5,665 nucleotides of DNA, from contig CAYLYP010000132.1 in assembly GCA_964387795.1 (NCBI GenBank), forward strand, positions 1-5,665. The letters are read 5' to 3'. Shown here one piece after another: positions 1 through 5,665 of this stretch (positions within the stretch are counted from its first letter, which is position 1; each line of letters starts with the position of its first letter). A model generated the notes under the pieces. That model saw only the letters and a program-made list of their open reading frames with translations, was not told the origin of the DNA and ran no database searches. Position numbers and translations under genes: made by a program. The stretch is from CAYLYP01 sp964387795 (GTDB lineage: Bacteria; Bacteroidota; Bacteroidia; Bacteroidales; UBA7960).

Positions 1-162
1 ATTTAACAACTGGTGGTGGATTATTAAAAGATTTAAAGGAACAAGGATGCATCATTTGCAATTCATGATGGATATTATATACAGGACATGATAGCAGGAA
101 AACCCATGAAATATTCACATACATTTCGGGAAGAAGCATATAAAAAATATAAACCTGTTTGA
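1..162 (+). pseudogene. Decayed 3' end of an unrecognised gene
   Basis: The frame starting at base 43 reads KDASFAIHDGYYIQDMIAGK and then PMKYSHTFREEAYKKYKPV before a TGA at 160-162, which looks like a genuine protein C-terminus. Upstream this frame is closed by TAA at 34-36. A coding-like stretch (LTTGGGLLKDLKEQ) lies instead in the frame starting at base 3. The remnant is therefore either frameshifted near 36-45 or a fusion of two unrelated sequences where the repeat begins at 38. The same peptide, with four residue changes, is encoded again near 4407-4517, so this piece was duplicated. I do not recognise the parent family and assign no function. The window edge cuts the left side, so a longer gene could continue outside. 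Confidence 0.35.
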
Positions 163-166
163 TAAT
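38..166 (+). repeat. Left copy of a direct repeat flanking the methylase/nuclease module
   Basis: Bases 38-147 align without gaps to 4405-4514. By hand I count 104 identities in 110, with differences at 64, 65, 137, 141 and two within the 98-107 stretch. Similarity fades after 147 but resumes with a one-base shift through GATAAT at 161-166 (4529-4534 in the right copy). The copies are in the same orientation and about 4.37 kb apart, enclosing the whole methyltransferase-nuclease operon. The repeat carries no visible terminal inverted repeats, so it does not look like an insertion-sequence end. It could come from duplication of a gene end, from homologous integration, or from a family of dispersed repeats. 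Confidence 0.85.
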
Positions 167-189
167 TTATAGAAAAAAAGCTATATTTG
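158..189 (+). promoter_or_regulatory. Bacteroidota-type promoter after the left repeat
   Basis: TTTG at 158-161, a 20-base spacer, then TATATTTG at 182-189 matches the Bacteroidota consensus (TTTG or TTG near -33, TANNTTTG near -7, spacer about 17-23). It reads rightward, towards the methyltransferase 357 bases downstream, and overlaps the stop codon of the decayed gene end. The right repeat has an equivalent pair at 4526-4554. Transcription from here could supply a long leader for the operon or serve a lost gene. The motif fit is good, but activity is inferred. Confidence 0.5.
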
Positions 190-545
190 GGTGAGTGTTT
201 TTGTATGATGGCTGTTATTCATCTATTACCAAATGCAGAATATTTGTTTGAAAAGTCAAATTTAGAAACGGGTTGCCAACAAGCTTAAGAAAGAAACGAC
301 ATAGGTAATTTTGCAGTAAGAGTAAAAGAGTTAATAAAAAACTTATGAACAAAACAACACATTTACCAGCTTTATACACAAGCCAATACTTCAGCTAGCA
401 AAAGAGTTGTTTTCATGCCAACATATCGCAGGAAATTGACACATTTAAAGTTCATTTTTAAATTTTTTTCAACCAAAAAATTAGTAAAAAGGGATACCTT
501 TGCAGGTTAATATTTGTATTTTAGTCGAAGATTTCGTATTCGTAC
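190..545. other. 356-base leader without a convincing gene
   Basis: No convincing gene is present. The longest ATG-started frame of note is a 27-codon stretch at 205-288 (MMAVIHLLPNAEY...). The same frame continues past its TAA into a second open stretch ending with TGA at 345-347, then a third to about 510. Three open blocks in one frame could be a decayed gene, but the protein sequence has no recognisable pattern. Bases 358-432 resemble the block at 4333-4406: both start with CACATTT, share an AGCTAG..AAAGAGT core (13 of 15 positions) and end near CGCA. The final 50 bases include a candidate promoter. No tRNA, CRISPR array or strong terminator was seen. Confidence 0.5.
495..502 (+). promoter_or_regulatory. 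Candidate -7 element for the methyltransferase operon
   Basis: TACCTTTG at 495-502 fits the Bacteroidota TANNTTTG -7 pattern and lies 43 bases before the ATG at 546, a sensible distance. The -33 side is poor: only a T-rich run ending at 470 is near, about 24 bases away, and it lacks a clear TTG. This is the best local promoter candidate for the operon. The alternative is read-through from the better promoter at 158-189. Confidence 0.3.
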
Positions 546-3500
546 ATGGCAATAATAATGAATGATCAAAATGTATTAGAGTTAATAGGCTTCGACAGAG
601 CCAAATCCATAAAATCTAAGGGTGAAAAACTCTTAGAAAGTGAGTCTATTGTTTTTGACCAAGTTACTAAATTTGGAATTGATTCGGTTTATTTCAATAC
701 CGATGAAAACGGAAATAGTTTTCCTGCTGTGTTTTTGAAAAAGGTAAAAACCTTTGATGCCGAAACGTTGCAATCAATATCTGATACCCACAGAAAAATA
801 TGGAATTTCAAAAAGGTATTGTTCTTATATGTTTATTCTGAAACAGAAATTCGCATTTATAACTGTACAGAAAAACCACTTATTAAAACTGAAGAAAACT
901 TTGATTACGAAAAAGAGCTACAAAGTGTTGAAATAAAAACATACCTTTTTTCAGACAAAAAGCAACTTGAAGAACTCAACACGCTGTTTTCGAGAATTGC
1001 TATTGATACAGGCATTGTCTGGACTTTGAAAGAAGCCCAATTTGTCAGAGATAAAATCAACTTACAAAAAAGAGTTGATAAATATCTTGTAACTAGTTTA
1101 GTAAATACCGCGAATCAGCTTGCAAAACAGGGGCTTGGAATAAATTTCATTCACAAAGTCATACTTCGTTCTTTATTTTTGCTATATCTTGAAGACAGAG
1201 GTGCCACAGACGAAAAATTATACTCTCTTTATAAAAAGGGGGCAGGTAGTTATTTTGACATACTAGATGATGTGGAAGCTACTTACCAATTGCACGAACG
1301 ATTGGAAGAAGATTTTAATGGAAATGTTTTTACAGTAGAAAAAGGAGAAAAAATATCTGCCGACCAACTTCAACTTATAAAAAAATGTTTCATAAGTGGT
1401 AATGATAATACACCGCAAACAAAATTGTTTGAAGATTGGAGATTGTTTGATTTCAGCATTATACAGATAGAATTATTAAGCGAAATTTACGAAAACTTCC
1501 TGTTTAAAACCGACCCGGAATTAAAGAAACAAACCGGAACATACTATACACCACCTTCATTAGTGGAGTTTATTCTGAATGAGAAACTACCAATCGATAA
1601 AACAGCAAAGAATTACAACGTTAAAGTTTTAGACCCAAGTTGTGGTTCGGGAATTTTCCTGGTAGAAAGTTTTAAACGCTTGGTAAAGCGCTATGAAAAC
1701 CAGCACAAGGAAAAACCTGATTTCGACACTTTGGTTAAGCTACTGAAAGAAAATATTTTTGGTATTGAATTACACCCACAGGCCATAAAAGTAGCTGCAT
1801 TTAGTTTGTATTTGGCATTGGTTGATAATTTAGACCCAAAAAACTTATGGCAAAATAAAAAACATCGTTTACCCAATCTTATCAATAACCCGAACGATAA
1901 ATCCTTAAAGATACAAGGAAAAAATCTATTTTGCAGAGATACAATTATAGAAAATAAAGAAATTGACAATATTCAATTCGATTTGGTTGTTGGCAATCCT
2001 CCATTCGGAACTACTAATTTATTAGAATCTGTTCGCAATTATTGCAATGAATTCAATTTTGCTAAAGAAATGGTTTTACCGTTTCTCCATAAAGTAACAA
2101 AATTTGCTCCGAATGGTGAAATAGCGTTAATATTCAACACCAAAGTTTTAACCAACACAGGTGGAACTTATCAGAATTTTAGGAAGTGGTTGTTTAATGA
2201 TTGCTATGTTGAAAAGGTTTTTAACTTTTCTATTCTTCGCAATGCAAAGAAAAATTTCGGTGGGCAATTATTTGGCGATGCAACCGGGCCTATAAGCATT
2301 GTATTTTATCAAAAAGGGCAACCAGAAAAGCCCTCGGATAAAATTGCATATTATGCTCCAAAAACGTTCATTAAAACCAATGTAGTTGATGGACTGAATA
2401 TAGATTTTACAGATTTAAAATATCTGCCAAGAGAAGAATGTCAGAAACTTGATACTAAAATATGGAAAGTGGCAATGTGGGGCGGAATGAATGATTGGGA
2501 GTTGATTAAAAGGTTGGATAACTCTACACGTGATTCAATAAATGAATTCGCAAAGAATAACAATATAAAATCAGGAGTGGGATTTCAATTGCTTACTCAA
2601 AAGAAAGACAAGCCTAAATTTAGTGAAACCTTAACTAATCTTAAGTACTTAGATGCTGATTTTGTAACGAGATATTATACATCTGATAATATATTAAGTG
2701 ATGTAAAAGAATCTATTAAAAGTCCCAAAGCAATAAAATTTTATAAAAGTTTTTATAATATAAATGATATTTCTGAATTAGAAAAGTTAACAGCTTTTAG
2801 AAGGTTAGGAGATATTAGAGCTTTTACAGAACCTCATATTGTAATCAAAAAAGGATTAGATCAAAATATTATCTGTGCTTCTTTTATTGAAAATAAATGT
2901 TCTTTTAGAGATGGTATTTATGGCTTTTATACTACCAAGGAAAATATTGAAGAACTCTATCTTTTGTTGAGTTATTTCAACTCAAAGGTAAGTACATATT
3001 ACCTATTTATGACAATTTCCTCATACGGAATTGAAAGAGAGCAGATAATGAAGAATGAGTATTTATCTGTTCCAATAAGTTTGAGTGATAAACAGAGTTT
3101 GAAAATAAAACAAGCTACAACGGAAATCTTATCAAAACTCAAATCAAAAAGTTTCTTGCAGGATTCTTTTGAAAATCAAGAAATTGAATCATACATAAAT
3201 GACAATATCGACAAGGTGATTTATGAAAGTTTGGATTTGAATGTAAATGATATCAATCTACTAAGCGACTGTATAAATTACAACATAGATTTATTTCATA
3301 AACAAGAAAGATCAAAAGCACTATATCCTGTTATGCAAAATCAAACTACTGAATACGCAAAAACGATTAGTACTGAACTAAATGAATTTCTTGAAGGTCA
3401 GGATTTATTTGCAAATGCCATAGTTTATCGCATTAGTAGGTTTACACCTCTAATGATGATTAAACTTTCGCACGAGAAAGAAAAAAAAGGAGTTTTCCAT

Positions 3501-3722
3501 TCCGAAGAAAACGTAGAGGCAGAATTAAAAAAACTTGACCAATATTTGTGGGAAGAGAAAGCAAGGAATATCTACTTCAGAAAAAAACTCAACTATAAAA
3601 AAGGAGACGATATTTATATCATTCGCCCCAATCAACGTAGATTTTGGTCTCAATCAATGGCTTTAGTAGATGCCTCCGAATTGATTCTTGAAATTCTAAA
3701 TGGAGAGCACGATGAAGCTTAG
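546..3722 (+). CDS. Eco57I-type (type IIG-like) adenine-specific DNA methyltransferase
   Basis: Predicted to transfer a methyl group from S-adenosylmethionine to adenine N6 in DNA, in the cytoplasm. Visible motifs are TGTYYTP (residues 330-336, motif X-like), VLDPSCGSG (361-369, motif I, AdoMet binding), GIELHPQA (406-413, acidic motif II) and NPPFG (484-488, catalytic motif IV). NPPF marks the gamma-class adenine methylases. Residues 1-130 resemble the N-terminal restriction-fold region of such proteins, with D46 followed by a KVK triad at 66-68 where E-x-K would be expected; this site looks inactive. A helical connector spans roughly 160-325, the methylase core 330-600, target recognition about 650-870, and a helical C-terminal part follows. 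The length is normal for type IIG proteins. No clear ribosome site precedes 546; the second ATG at 558 is an equally possible start. The downstream nuclease-like gene overlaps by 11 bases. Confidence 0.9.
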   Translation: MAIIMNDQNVLELIGFDRAKSIKSKGEKLLESESIVFDQVTKFGIDSVYFNTDENGNSFPAVFLKKVKTFDAETLQSISDTHRKIWNFKKVLFLYVYSETEIRIYNCTEKPLIKTEENFDYEKELQSVEIKTYLFSDKKQLEELNTLFSRIAIDTGIVWTLKEAQFVRDKINLQKRVDKYLVTSLVNTANQLAKQGLGINFIHKVILRSLFLLYLEDRGATDEKLYSLYKKGAGSYFDILDDVEATYQLHERLEEDFNGNVFTVEKGEKISADQLQLIKKCFISGNDNTPQTKLFEDWRLFDFSIIQIELLSEIYENFLFKTDPELKKQTGTYYTPPSLVEFILNEKLPIDKTAKNYNVKVLDPSCGSGIFLVESFKRLVKRYENQHKEKPDFDTLVKLLKENIFGIELHPQAIKVAAFSLYLALVDNLDPKNLWQNKKHRLPNLINNPNDKSLKIQGKNLFCRDTIIENKEIDNIQFDLVVGNPPFGTTNLLESVRNYCNEFNFAKEMVLPFLHKVTKFAPNGEIALIFNTKVLTNTGGTYQNFRKWLFNDCYVEKVFNFSILRNAKKNFGGQLFGDATGPISIVFYQKGQPEKPSDKIAYYAPKTFIKTNVVDGLNIDFTDLKYLPREECQKLDTKIWKVAMWGGMNDWELIKRLDNSTRDSINEFAKNNNIKSGVGFQLLTQKKDKPKFSETLTNLKYLDADFVTRYYTSDNILSDVKESIKSPKAIKFYKSFYNINDISELEKLTAFRRLGDIRAFTEPHIVIKKGLDQNIICASFIENKCSFRDGIYGFYTTKENIEELYLLLSYFNSKVSTYYLFMTISSYGIEREQIMKNEYLSVPISLSDKQSLKIKQATTEILSKLKSKSFLQDSFENQEIESYINDNIDKVIYESLDLNVNDINLLSDCINYNIDLFHKQERSKALYPVMQNQTTEYAKTISTELNEFLEGQDLFANAIVYRISRFTPLMMIKLSHEKEKKGVFHSEENVEAELKKLDQYLWEEKARNIYFRKKLNYKKGDDIYIIRPNQRRFWSQSMALVDASELILEILNGEHDEA
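3702..3707 (+). promoter_or_regulatory. Ribosome binding site inside the methyltransferase gene, setting the start at 3712
   Basis: GGAGAG at 3702-3707 lies four bases before the ATG at 3712, with GGAG itself six bases away, a normal Shine-Dalgarno distance. An in-frame ATG at 3700 begins immediately before this purine run and has no such site upstream. The position therefore favours 3712 as the start of the nuclease-like gene and suggests translation coupled to the end of the methyltransferase gene. Confidence 0.6.
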
Positions 3723-4317
3723 TTCGATTTACAGAAAGGCTTTTGAAGAAGCCTGCATTGAATTAATTGTTAATGCATTTAATGTAGCTATTTCAGAAAA
3801 TAAATATCAACCTAATTGGCTTGAAAATGATTTTTCGGAATTATTAAGGCATTACGTAAACAAAAGTCAACTTTCCTTAGAAAAAGGTATTACTTGTAAT
3901 ACTGAAAATAAGCTATTGTCTGAAACAGAAAACCAAGAAAAAGGTTTTGCCGATAAACTTCCAAGAATTGACTTTGTTTACTTCAAAATATGGAAAAAGC
4001 AAAGGTATCATTGCTTTATGGAAGCCAAAAGACTAAAAGAAAAAGATGCAGATTTAAAGAGAGCATATATAAATGAAGGAATGGAAAGATTTATTTCTGA
4101 AAAATATCCAATAGGCTGCATGTTAGGTTATTTACTCGAAGGCAACGCAGATAAGACGATAAAAGGAATTAATACATTATTGGAAAAAGATAATAGAAAT
4201 ACGGAGACTTTAAATTTCAAATCAAACAAGTTATTAAAAACCTATTACGAGTCGAACCATTCAAATATTATTACATTAAAGCATTTAATTTTTGATTTTA
4301 CTAACTATTCAAACTAA
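3712..4317 (+). CDS. Small PD-(D/E)XK nuclease-like protein, putative restriction partner
   Basis: A 201-residue soluble protein, probably the DNA-cleaving partner of the methyltransferase. The key signature is PRIDF around D87 followed by FMEAKRL with E104 and K106: a D-(16 residues)-E-x-K arrangement on two hydrophobic strand-like segments, as in PD-(D/E)XK nucleases. A preceding helix around residues 35-50 (WLENDFSELLRHYV) could supply the usual acidic helix residue. The following YINEGMERF...GCMLGYLLEG segment (119-143) fits the helix-strand layout after the active site. There is no signal peptide or membrane segment. The gene starts inside the methyltransferase gene with an 11-base overlap and its own GGAG site, so the two are surely one operon. 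The reading frame is intact. Cleavage activity and partnership are inferred; a structural or regulatory role cannot be excluded. Confidence 0.7.
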   Translation: MKLSSIYRKAFEEACIELIVNAFNVAISENKYQPNWLENDFSELLRHYVNKSQLSLEKGITCNTENKLLSETENQEKGFADKLPRIDFVYFKIWKKQRYHCFMEAKRLKEKDADLKRAYINEGMERFISEKYPIGCMLGYLLEGNADKTIKGINTLLEKDNRNTETLNFKSNKLLKTYYESNHSNIITLKHLIFDFTNYSN

Positions 4318-4404
4318 TACCAAAGCTTCCCCCACATTTCCAAGCCCCACAAATCCACGCTAAAGCCAAAGCTAGTCAAAGAGTGTGTCTGTCCATACGC
4401 ACAT
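4318..4404. other. GC-richer non-coding block after the nuclease gene
   Basis: By hand count 4321-4404 is about 49% G+C (41 of 84), against roughly 24-40% in blocks counted in the methyltransferase gene. It has C-rich runs, a direct repeat of CCAAAGCT (4320-4327 and 4367-4374), and a segment resembling 358-432 in the left leader. It ends exactly where the right direct repeat begins at 4405. It may be one arm of a larger palindromic intergenic element whose other arm is missing. No stem followed by a T-run is present, so I see no intrinsic terminator for the operon. Confidence 0.4.
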
Positions 4405-4534
4405 GGAACAAGGATGCATCATTTGCAATTTCTGATGGATATTATATACAGGACATGATAGCAGTAAAAACCATGAAATATTCACATACATTTCGGGAAG
4501 AAGAATACAAAAAATAATTAGTCCTTTTGATAAT
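4405..4534 (+). repeat. Right copy of the flanking direct repeat
   Basis: Matches 38-166 as described for the left copy. The shared open frame encodes NKDASFAISDGYYIQDMIAV and then KTMKYSHTFREEEYKK, ending in TAA at 4515-4517, slightly earlier than in the left copy. All differences in the 110-base core are substitutions, so the frame is preserved. Most change the residue (H to S, G to V, P to T, A to E), suggesting it is no longer under strong protein-level selection. No start codon or upstream gene body accompanies it, so this is a gene-end fragment rather than a gene. Confidence 0.85.
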
Positions 4535-4554
4535 CAATAAAATTGGTATATTTG
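4526..4554 (+). promoter_or_regulatory. Bacteroidota-type promoter after the right repeat
   Basis: TTTG at 4526-4529, a 17-base spacer and TATATTTG at 4547-4554 fit the phylum consensus at the short end of the spacer range. It reads towards the exported-protein gene, whose ATG lies 134 bases beyond the -7 element. No better promoter was seen closer to that gene. The equivalent pair after the left repeat has a 20-base spacer, so the motif is retained although the intervening sequence has diverged. Confidence 0.45.
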
Positions 4555-4600
4555 AAAATAATATCCTGCACCAAAAGGCTGGGTTAGCTTAGCTTCGGAT

Positions 4601-4623
4601 GTGTTATAAAGGAGTTGGCGTTA
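4601..4623 (+). repeat. Cassette-boundary-like sequence upstream of the exported-protein gene
   Basis: The segment starts GTGTTATAAAGG and ends with TTGGCGTTA at 4615-4623. That last 9-mer is the exact reverse complement of TAACGCCAA at 5400-5408, which overlaps the stop codon of the next gene. In integron cassette arrays, attC sites end in GTT-type cores and begin with complementary AAC-type cores, so the pair could mark the two edges of one cassette. A matching left arm for this site is not visible within the preceding ~100 bases, so a complete attC is not demonstrated. Confidence 0.3.
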
Positions 4624-4629
4624 ATTTAC

Positions 4630-4639
4630 GGAACGTTCC
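4630..4639. repeat. 10-bp perfect palindrome in the leader of the exported-protein gene
   Basis: GGAACGTTCC is a perfect palindrome 49 bases before the ATG at 4689 and downstream of the candidate promoter at 4526-4554. It could be an operator or simply part of the repeat-derived leader. Nothing in the window encodes an obvious regulator. Confidence 0.3.
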
Positions 4640-4688
4640 TGGTTGAATTTAAATTCTATGAAATAATAGTAATTAATTGCTTTCAAAG

Positions 4689-5402
4689 ATGAGACACATT
4701 ATTTTTGCTTTCTTTCTATGTTTATTTTCTTTAAATCAATATGCGCAAACTAATAATTATTCTGATAAAAGACTGATTGGTGACGGAGTTTATATTTTAC
4801 CCAGCCAATTGATTTTTCCTGAGATTATTTTGACTTATGAGCATTTTATAAAAGAAAAGGTTTCATTATCTTATTCTTTAGGTTACAAAATTCCAACTGG
4901 TACTGGTAGTAAATTTGAGCCTTTTGGTAATGGCTTGATTGCGGATTATGAATACCAGTATATGTTTAATAAGTTTTCAAATGCAATCTATTTTTCAATC
5001 GCACCTTCTTATTTTATAGGGACTAAACGTAATTATTTTGTTCAATGTGAATTATTCAATCGATTTTATTGGATTGATAATAAACAATTTTCATTTGATA
5101 ATGATGAGATTGAGAAATTTGATTGTGTGCGAAGTGAACGAAACAATGTAACGGGATTAAAATTATTATTAGGATTAAATAAACAGATTTTAATCTCGAA
5201 CTCATTATTTTTCAATACAATATTTTATGGAGGATTTGGATTACGATTTAAAGTTTATCATTATGAGAATGTCAATAACAAGATTATTGATTCTAACAAT
5301 AATGTATCTTTCATTCCTTTTCAGGAGGATAATGGTTCATTAATTGCTCCATCAATCCAATTAGGAATAAAAATTGGACTAGCAAAAAGAATAAAAAACT
5401 AA
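4689..5402 (+). CDS. Exported beta-strand-rich protein, probable outer-membrane protein
   Basis: A 237-residue protein of unknown function. Residues 1-19 form a signal peptide: basic start MRH, hydrophobic IIFAFFLCLF, then NQYA followed by Q20, a common signal peptidase I site in Bacteroidota. The cysteine at 11 lies within the hydrophobic core and is not a lipobox. The mature part has many alternating aromatic/hydrophobic strands, such as LIFPEIILTYEHF, SNAIYFSIAPSYFIG, NSLFFNTIFYGGFGLRF and a final APSIQLGIKIGL near the C-terminus, fitting a small outer-membrane beta-barrel. I chose the ATG at 4689; a TTG at 4677 would add four residues before the basic start and is less likely. No Shine-Dalgarno is seen, as often in this phylum. 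The gene is separated from the nuclease operon by 371 bases and shows no functional link to it. Confidence 0.75.
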   Translation: MRHIIFAFFLCLFSLNQYAQTNNYSDKRLIGDGVYILPSQLIFPEIILTYEHFIKEKVSLSYSLGYKIPTGTGSKFEPFGNGLIADYEYQYMFNKFSNAIYFSIAPSYFIGTKRNYFVQCELFNRFYWIDNKQFSFDNDEIEKFDCVRSERNNVTGLKLLLGLNKQILISNSLFFNTIFYGGFGLRFKVYHYENVNNKIIDSNNNVSFIPFQEDNGSLIAPSIQLGIKIGLAKRIKN

Positions 5403-5408
5403 CGCCAA
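5400..5408 (+). repeat. Cassette-boundary-like sequence at the stop codon
   Basis: TAACGCCAA begins with the TAA stop of the exported-protein gene and is the exact reverse complement of TTGGCGTTA at 4615-4623. A stop codon placed at the very start of an attC-like left arm is typical of compact gene cassettes. The expected closing arm (GGCGTT-type end after 60-130 bases) is not seen before 5665, so the site may be partial, degenerate or coincidental. Confidence 0.3.
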
Positions 5409-5665
5409 TAAATAGGCCTTCATGTGGTCGGCACACCTCAGCATGTTGAACCAGCTAATGAGCGATAGCGAATAAGCCCGGGCTGAAATCATAATGCAGA
5501 ACAGAGCTTTGGGTTTCAATGGTCTTGGGAATGGATTTTTAAAAAGTGCATTGAGGATGGGGTTAGAGCCCTGATAGAGGAAATTAGCATTATGAAGGGT
5601 GAAAAGTATATTTTTTGATGATTGAAGGGAAACTCCTACGGAGTTTTATAGTTGACATGTCTTTT
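5409..5665. other. Non-coding tail with several small palindromes
   Basis: No convincing gene was found on either strand. The reverse strand gives only short open stretches of about 20-25 codons in changing frames. Structural signals are AGCCCGGGCT, a perfect 10-bp palindrome at 5475-5484, a GCGATAGCGA doublet just before it, a possible GGG/CCC stem around 5560-5571, and the hairpin at 5630-5646. The mixture of G-rich patches and short stems in an otherwise AT-rich window suggests a structured intergenic element or the leader of a gene beyond the window, but no known RNA class is recognised. Confidence 0.45.
5630..5647 (+). terminator. Small hairpin, possible weak terminator or intergenic palindrome
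   Basis: AAACTCC (5630-5636), loop TAC, GGAGTTT (5640-5646) form a perfect 7-bp stem with a three-base loop. Only one more T follows before ATAG, so the U-tract is carried mainly by the stem itself and termination would be weak. Being nearly symmetrical, it could act on either strand or belong to a dispersed palindrome family. It lies about 230 bases beyond the last gene. Confidence 0.35.

Noticed and set aside
754..936. 60-codon open frame in another plus frame
   Set aside because: It overlaps the methyltransferase N-terminal region entirely, has no ribosome site and shows no protein-like pattern.
1691..1969. 92-codon open frame on the minus strand
   Set aside because: It lies wholly inside the methyltransferase gene opposite its AdoMet-binding region, where the plus-strand frame has unmistakable catalytic motifs. 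The minus translation has no recognisable pattern.
3481..3488. A8 run inside the methyltransferase gene as a phase-variation switch
   Set aside because: Runs of eight A are expected in DNA this AT-rich and the tract sits in Lys codons near the C-terminus. Without evidence of length variation it is not reported as a switch.
3700..3711. Start of the nuclease-like gene at the ATG at 3700
   Set aside because: The GGAGAG purine run is inside this four-codon extension and is well placed for the ATG at 3712, so the shorter form is preferred.
546..4317. Type I restriction system (HsdM/HsdS/HsdR)
   Set aside because: The methylase is about twice the length of a typical HsdM and carries its own target-recognition region. 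No separate specificity subunit or helicase-type restriction subunit is present.
38..4534. Insertion sequence or composite transposon
   Set aside because: No transposase gene, terminal inverted repeats or target-site duplications are visible; the flanking repeats look like gene-end fragments, not IS ends.
4677..4688. TTG start for the exported protein
   Set aside because: It would place MLSK before a signal peptide that already has a proper basic start at MRH; the ATG at 4689 is the simpler choice.
1..5665. CRISPR array, tRNA or rRNA genes
   Set aside because: There are no regularly spaced short repeats and no cloverleaf or rRNA-like segments recognised on either strand.

Overview
The window looks like an accessory region of an AT-rich Bacteroidota chromosome. 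The clues are promoter-like sequences of the TTTG / TANNTTTG type that is characteristic of this phylum, genes with little Shine-Dalgarno signal, and an exported protein whose signal peptide ends in Ala followed by Gln. The genus cannot be named from the sequence.

Layout, left to right. Positions 1-166 hold a decayed gene end inside a ~110-130 bp repeat. Positions 167-545 have no convincing gene but contain promoter-like sites. Positions 546-3722 encode a 1058-residue adenine-type DNA methyltransferase of the Eco57I / type IIG kind. Overlapping its end by 11 bp, 3712-4317 encodes a 201-residue protein with a PD-(D/E)XK nuclease signature. A GC-richer block (4318-4404) and a second copy of the left repeat (4405-4534) follow. 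Positions 4689-5402 encode a small exported, probably outer-membrane beta-strand protein, bounded by a short complementary sequence pair (TTGGCGTTA upstream, TAACGCCAA at its stop). The rest, to 5665, is non-coding and rich in small palindromes.

The central story is a compact two-gene restriction-modification-like module. The large protein carries all the methylation motifs, plus an N-terminal region that resembles a nuclease fold whose catalytic Glu is replaced by Lys. The intact D...E-x-K signature lies in the small downstream protein. I infer that modification and target recognition reside in the first protein and cleavage is supplied by the second, translated in a coupled way. The target-recognition part of the methyltransferase is markedly more AT-rich than the catalytic core.

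The module is flanked by 110 bp direct repeats that match at 104 positions by hand alignment. Each repeat encodes the same gene-end peptide and is followed by a rightward promoter-like sequence. With the cassette-like boundary sequences around the exported-protein gene, this suggests a modular region assembled by recombination, possibly integron-like. No integrase, transposase or complete attC site is visible here, so mobility is inference.
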